This document shows, in pieces, positions 59,501-64,000 of a stretch of DNA of 64,000 nucleotides; position 1 is the stretch's first letter, and each line of letters starts with the position of its first letter. Location: NCBI GenBank assembly GCA_020698575.1, contig CM036256.1:15639908-15703907 (forward strand), in the 5' to 3' direction. Position numbers and translations under genes: made by a program. The notes beneath the pieces are model-generated. The model searched no databases, was not told the DNA's origin, and worked only from the letters and a program-made list of their open reading frames with translations. The DNA comes from Bostrychus sinensis (taxonomy: Eukaryota > Chordata > Actinopteri > Gobiiformes > Eleotridae).

Positions 59501-62500
59501 GCTCCATCATTAGTGTCTTCTCATAGGTGAAGGCTGATATATCACTGTCATGCTATAAAATCAACAGAATAACTCATTAACTTAACTGATTAATGTTGTG
59601 TATAATTATAAAGTTAAAGTGTCTTAAAAAGAGAAAAGCGGAAATTCCCTTACCATTTCCACCACCTCTACCACTGCGTCCAAGCGGAGATGGTAGAGAA
59701 ACATCTGGAGATCTTTCTTCATCTGAATAGAGTTATCATCCATTTGGGCCACAGTGAATATTCTCATATTGCACTTCCTCCACACCTGTACAAAAAATGC
59801 ATCATAAATAATACTAGTAAATTACCACAATCCAATTAAAAAGGTAGATGCAATTTTGTTTTAAATACAGATTCAAACCTTGTGTTGACGCAGTAGAAAA
59901 GGCAGCAGCATGAGAAGTCCTCCATCATGTACGATCCACCACACGTCTATAGTCCCCTCTTTCAGACGCTGGTGATTGTCAGGGAAACTATCAATGTTTT
60001 TAGCAACTAGCAAGGCCTGGTGTGCAGATGTTGTCTCCCGGACTGTCTCTTAAATGTAAAAGACGGAAAACAAACATTAACAATATGGGCCTGGATGAGA
60101 CCTATAAAATATATTACATTTAGCTGATTATAATCTACCCATTTATAACTTATCACACTTTACAAAACAAACAATAAACAAAAGATTATTCAATTGTTTA
60201 AACCTATAAAGTTTTTTCTAGATGAAGCATCTCGAGCCTGTTGCCAGCCTGCAGGCCAAGCCATCAGGACAGCGTTGTGTTTCATTCCTCCGAGACCAGC
60301 AGACTGAATGAGCACTGAAAAACCATCTCTCAGGTTTGATGAGACAACCACATGATGGAAACCCTTGGTTTTCTCAGCCACCATTGCAGCTTTCAGATTC
60401 TGAAGAAAAGCATATTTTTATAAATCCTTCCTAGTACCATTAGTTATAAACCCTGTTGTAACATTACTGACTGTCTCTCCAGTTTTGACATCTTGACCTC
60501 TGGCCATGTACGTCCCCTGTAGCACTGAGCAGACGATGGTAAGGCCTTTCCCTGCTTTGAGCTGTGTGGTGAATGACAGGAGACGTGGGTGTTTGACTGA
60601 CAAGTCTGCGTCCAGCTTACACAGCACCAACAGCTGTGGCCTGATAAAGAGAAACACTATTATTTCTTTGAAACAGAAACAAACAGAAGCACTTAAGAAC
60701 ACTTATGTAAATATAAAACCTGTTATTAGAACTTGTGTAAAAGGACACTGACCAATGAACAATGAACTTTTTAAGAACAACTTTCACCTCCAGTTTTTGG
60801 TGTGTAATGGCGCCTCCTCCAGGCGAATGAGAGCATAGCGTGCTGCATTCAAGGACAGACCTCTGATACCGTCTCCCCACTCCTTCTCTGCCCTGGTAGC
60901 ACAGATTTATGTCATTCGACACACAATTCAAATACTTCACTAGCTTAACTGTAGTTATTAAGGAAAACTAAATTATTACATTTCTCATAAAGTATAACAA
61001 GTTTAATACACTAGTATAAAATAGGTACATTTTACCACTAAACACTTACCCTCTGTACTCTATGTACTTGTAAATACAGCCTGCAATGACCACTGCAACC
61101 AGGGCGTAGTACCAGGACGAAACAAACATAAGTGCAAGACAGAGACTCATTCCCAAGAAAGACAGGGTCCTATAAAACATGTTTGTCTATTAACAATATA
61201 CTAATATGTAGTAATAAATGAGTGACTGTTTTAAAGGCATAAATACATTACATATACAGTAACTCTGCTCACCAGTGATAAAACTTGAAACGAGGCCTCC
61301 AGTTTGGAGTGCGCAGTAAAGTCTGGACAGCACAGGCCAGGTTCACAAACAAATAACACATTAGGAAAAACCTGAGAGCAAAGTCAAGTCAAATATGTGT
61401 AATTATGATCTAATTAAAATAAATCAGCTTGTGATGTACTAATATAAGTCATATACATGGAGAGGATGGGCGCCACAGCATCAAGTGAGGCGATGAGGAT
61501 TCCTATCTCACAGATCCCCACAGTCAGCAGCAGGGCCCAGGTAGGTTCACCATTAGCTTTCCCATGACCAAACACCTGAGCAGGCATAGAAATACAAACA
61601 CAACACAATTAATTTTAAAGGCCATTTTAAAATGGCTTTACATGTTTTTATACATAGATTTGTTATTGTGTTTTACATTCTGTTTTTGTGCAGCAAATAC
61701 CTAGACTAAAATAGTTCCTACTTTAAAGCTAAGACACTGATTATATTAATTTTTCAAATAAATTCAAATTTCAAATAAAAACTTTAACAAAAGAGCAAAA
61801 TAAGCCTCACCACATAAAAGCAATCACTAAAACATTCATGCATTATGCTGAGTCAAAATGCATTTGCACTGACTACAGAGCTCTGTTTATGATGAATCCA
61901 GTGATGCACAAGGTTGCAAAGTGAAAAAAATGCCAACAGGCTTCAAAGACATCTAAAAGGGAAACAGTGAAATACATTGTTGTAAATTAACCCAAACTGG
62001 TTAGAGGTAATTATGTGTACCTGTAAAAAAGGTATGATGCCGTCCCGAGCGATGGCCTGCAGCAGCCGAGGGGCCCCTGTGAGACTCTGGAGCCCCGCCC
62101 CACAACAAGAGAAAAACGAGCCAATCACAATGACCCAGGGCGAGGGCCAAGCTAGAATACCAATCACTGGGATTTTTCCTGTTGAGTCACCAAACCTTAA
62201 AAACACAGCGACCACATCAATCAAAACTAACATTATAGGAACACAGACTAAACGTATCTCTGCTTTACTTACTTGTCTCTCAGTACTACTCCTTCAATAC
62301 AGGCTCCAAACAAGACAACACAGGAAATGTCTGATCATGAGCTTAAGGAAGGACTTTTTAAAAACAAAACTACATATTTACTCCACTTCATTGTTGTTGG
62401 GTGTATATAAGACACAATTAACTACAGATTATGAAAGAATACAAATGATAGAGGTAGTCAATATGGCCATTATAGTTCCAACTGGGATTGACCTTTGGGC

Positions 62501-63616
62501 ATCTCTCAGGTCCCCCGAACGATTTGATCCAGCCATTATACCTGAAAATAGTCAGACATAAATATAAAAGGATAATTATAAACACTGATATTGATTTTTT
62601 TTTTTCAATATTACTGTGTTTACCTGTGACTGAAGGAAAGTATATTCCCACCAACAATGTGAAGTAAGTGGCGATATCGTTGAGGACGTATGGCTTATAA
62701 ATACCTTTGGACATTTCTTTAACTGGGACAGAAGGCTGGGTTTTAGTTTCTAGCATCATACCCGCAGGGCCATAGTCTCCCCACAGGTTATCTGACATGA
62801 AAACAAACCAAAAAAAATACATCATCAGCTAAGTCAAACCTAATGATGACTTGAAATTTTAGCCAATTTTGTCACTGAATTTTCCTACCTTTGATAACTC
62901 CACTGAGCAGTCCTGGTATGGCCTTGATCTCTTTTAATTCATTCAACATAAAGTATTCATCACACGTATGATTACAGAAGTGTGACCACAGCTGTGTCAT
63001 CACCGTCATATTTTCCACAGTCTTTGTCTTTGCACAGGTGTCAAACATGTTGTTTTTCAGAGAACGGTTCCCGAGAAGACAAACACTGTAGGAAAGAGAT
63101 GTTTAAGATCAATAAAGTCCGGCTCGGTTTTGGGTGGTAGTCAAGTATTAAATATCTGTACTCAAGTAGAAGTTACTTCAAAGTAATATTACTCAAGTCT
63201 ATTCACAATAGACCATAAATATATCAGGAGTCAACTGAGATATTTTATAATTTCATGACACATATAGCTTTTTTGAAAATGTCAAATGCTGTGCGTGTTG
63301 TAATACAAATGTGTACACTGTATCCATGAATCAAAACCACAAATCTGATAAGAAAGTTGATGATGTCAAAAAGAAAATGACAATTCGGGATGTGCGTAAA
63401 GAGTATATAAAGTATTGAGGCACTAAAATCAGACCAAGGACTCTTTGTATGTGCGGACAAAAAGCAACACTGTATTTGAGCAGCAAAAGAGCATTTGAAT
63501 GGTAAACTTACTTGACCTCTGGTGGTTCGATGAGTGTTTTGATGACTCCGGCATAGGTGGCCAAAATGGAGAGAATTACACAGGACAGAAACACTAGGGC
63601 TAGTTTGTTCACATAC
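56502..63616 (-). CDS. slc12a7: K-Cl cotransporter, KCC4-like (C-terminal 845 aa; N-terminus beyond the window)
   Basis: Electroneutral K+/Cl- efflux carrier of the plasma membrane, used in volume control and epithelial transport. Exons in transcript order: 63616-63512, 63085-62889, 62791-62624, 62541-62443, 62330-62273, 62195-62021, 61575-61457, 61371-61273, 61169-61050, 60892-60788, 60640-60472, 60399-60204, 60048-59879, 59785-59654, 59552-59445, 59059-58946, 58548-58385, 57351-57337, 57107-56974, 56593-56502. All phases match. The first visible exon starts with the last base of a codon, so earlier exons lie past 64000. KCC hallmarks are IMAGSNRSGDL, LAWPSPWVIVIGSFFS, GLQSLTGAPRLLQAIARDGI, NGEPTWALLLT and IDVWWIVHDGG. 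KCC4 rather than KCC1-3 is favoured by YVLNDIATYFTLLVGIYFP, KHPRLLSFTTQLKAGKGLT, SSNLRDGF, GLGGMKHN and AQLIHDRNTASH. An a or b paralogue cannot be told. Confidence 0.92.
56668..56932. repeat. hAT-like repeat in the last slc12a7 intron
   Basis: CAGTGGTTCTTAAACTGTTC at the left is roughly inverted at the right (reverse complement CCGTGATTCTCAAACTGTTA). The interior is built of GGTTTAGTCCTGG-type iterations (56730-56870). No clear target duplication is visible. Confidence 0.55.
57337..57351 (-). other. slc12a7: 15-base microexon of slc12a7
   Basis: TGAATGGGAAAATCT is bounded by a TTTCCAG acceptor and a GTAAGT donor. It adds EWENL within KP-EWENL-NQSNVRRMHTAV. Skipping it gives KPNQSNVRR, still in frame. 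The microexon reproduces a motif known from KCC2/KCC3. Confidence 0.85.
57352..58384 (-). repeat. slc12a7 1.0 kb intron with repeat fragments
   Basis: It contains a well-preserved family B copy (58128-58275; ATGCCACAGCAAATCATCTA, ATGCCCTTCCTAACACAACA, CTTGGGACTGGCACAAAGAG). A second repeat-like block at 57820-58000 has CAATTTGCGCCTACGGCCCC. No exon is seen. Confidence 0.6.
58385..59552 (-). other. slc12a7: KCC C-terminal regulatory segment with the two WNK-pathway phosphothreonines
   Basis: Exon 59552-59445 has ISAFTYEKTLMMEQRSQ and exon 58548-58385 has RVHMTWTKDK. These are the two threonine sites (Thr991 and Thr1048 of human KCC3) whose phosphorylation by the WNK-SPAK pathway shuts KCCs off. 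Both threonines are kept. Exon 59059-58946, between them, adds a 38-residue basic insert, IQSITDVSRGSIKRKKSSS... . It is a multiple of three bases and so can be skipped without a frame change. Confidence 0.8.
62624..63085 (-). other. slc12a7: KCC large extracellular loop
   Basis: Exons 63085-62889 and 62791-62624 encode the loop diagnostic of KCCs. It carries four cysteines (VCLLGN, DTCAKT, HFCNHTCDEY) that form the conserved disulphides, and N-glycosylation sequons NRS, NMT and NHT. The loop ends at the conserved YFTLLVGIYFPSVTG helix. Confidence 0.85.
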
Positions 63617-64000
63617 CTAGAGACAAGACGACAAATACTCAAGATGGCAAAATAAAAATAAAAAGTACGTAGTGAGTGTAGACCTCTACCAAGGTACCAC
63701 AAATCCCTTATATCTCACAATGGTAAGGAATCTACTAAAAATGTGTTCTTTTAGTAGTGAAGTTAGTGTCTTTGGTCCATATTTCAAAATGGAACAGAAT
63801 CCCTTAAAATACTCTTGGATCTTAACAGTGATCTGGAGCCACACCAAAATTAATCTTACTATCCTTGGTCCATTACTGACCTTTCCAGAACAAAAATAAA
63901 ATAATCTATTTATTATAGAATTTTTAGTTTTAGATTTTCCACAACTCACTAAAACATTTTCACAGTACATAAGAAATTATTAAAACCTTATTTGGGCTAT
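63617..64000 (-). other. slc12a7: slc12a7 intron running off the right edge
   Basis: 384 bases upstream of the first visible exon contain no acceptable KCC exon. The exons for the cytosolic N-terminus and first membrane helices must lie beyond the window. Confidence 0.7.

Noticed and set aside
62013..62561. 182-codon plus-strand reading frame
   Set aside because: It is antisense to two or three slc12a7 exons and their introns; the minus-strand KCC reading explains the sequence, and the plus-strand product has no recognisable features.

Overview
The window is vertebrate nuclear DNA, most likely from a teleost fish. The evidence is AT-rich sequence, intron-split genes with canonical GT-AG junctions, compact introns, and many fish-type short interspersed and MITE-like repeats. 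No prokaryotic, viral or organellar gene is seen. Species cannot be read from the sequence.

Layout. (1) 610-12419, plus strand: a complete xrn1 gene (cytoplasmic 5'-3' exoribonuclease). I could build 40 coding exons by hand; they join in frame to 1683 residues. Its 3'UTR runs to about 14.73 kb. (2) 17493-48441, minus strand: a complete col15a1-type multiplexin collagen gene, tail-to-tail with xrn1. It has 41 shared coding exons: a thrombospondin-N-like domain, an acidic Ser-Gly-rich region, an interrupted triple helix, a trimerization domain, a hinge and a C-terminal endostatin domain. Two alternative 5' ends fit the reading frame. A distal pair of exons at 48.2-48.4 kb encodes a short signal peptide (1306 aa in total). 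A proximal exon at 33.2-33.6 kb encodes a signal peptide plus a Ser/Thr-rich, mucin-like segment (1409 aa in total). (3) 56502-63616, minus strand: the C-terminal 845 residues (20 exons) of a K-Cl cotransporter closest to slc12a7/KCC4. Its N-terminal exons lie beyond the right edge.

The roughly 14.5 kb first intron of the distal col15a1 transcript and the 8 kb spacer to slc12a7 hold no further gene that I can support. They are full of dispersed repeats: hAT-like elements with target-site duplications, a TTAA-flanked MITE (inside xrn1), a 1.35 kb inverted-repeat element (inside col15a1), a tRNA-headed SINE-like repeat, several unnamed fish repeat families, and microsatellites, including a long TAG/GTA array.

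The three genes are functionally unrelated housekeeping, matrix and transport genes. The most interesting points are the dual-promoter architecture of col15a1, which resembles that known for COL18A1, and two in-frame, KCC2/KCC3-type optional exons kept in the KCC4-like gene. All exon boundaries are manual calls from splice consensus, phase and homology remembered from family sequences; no database search was run.
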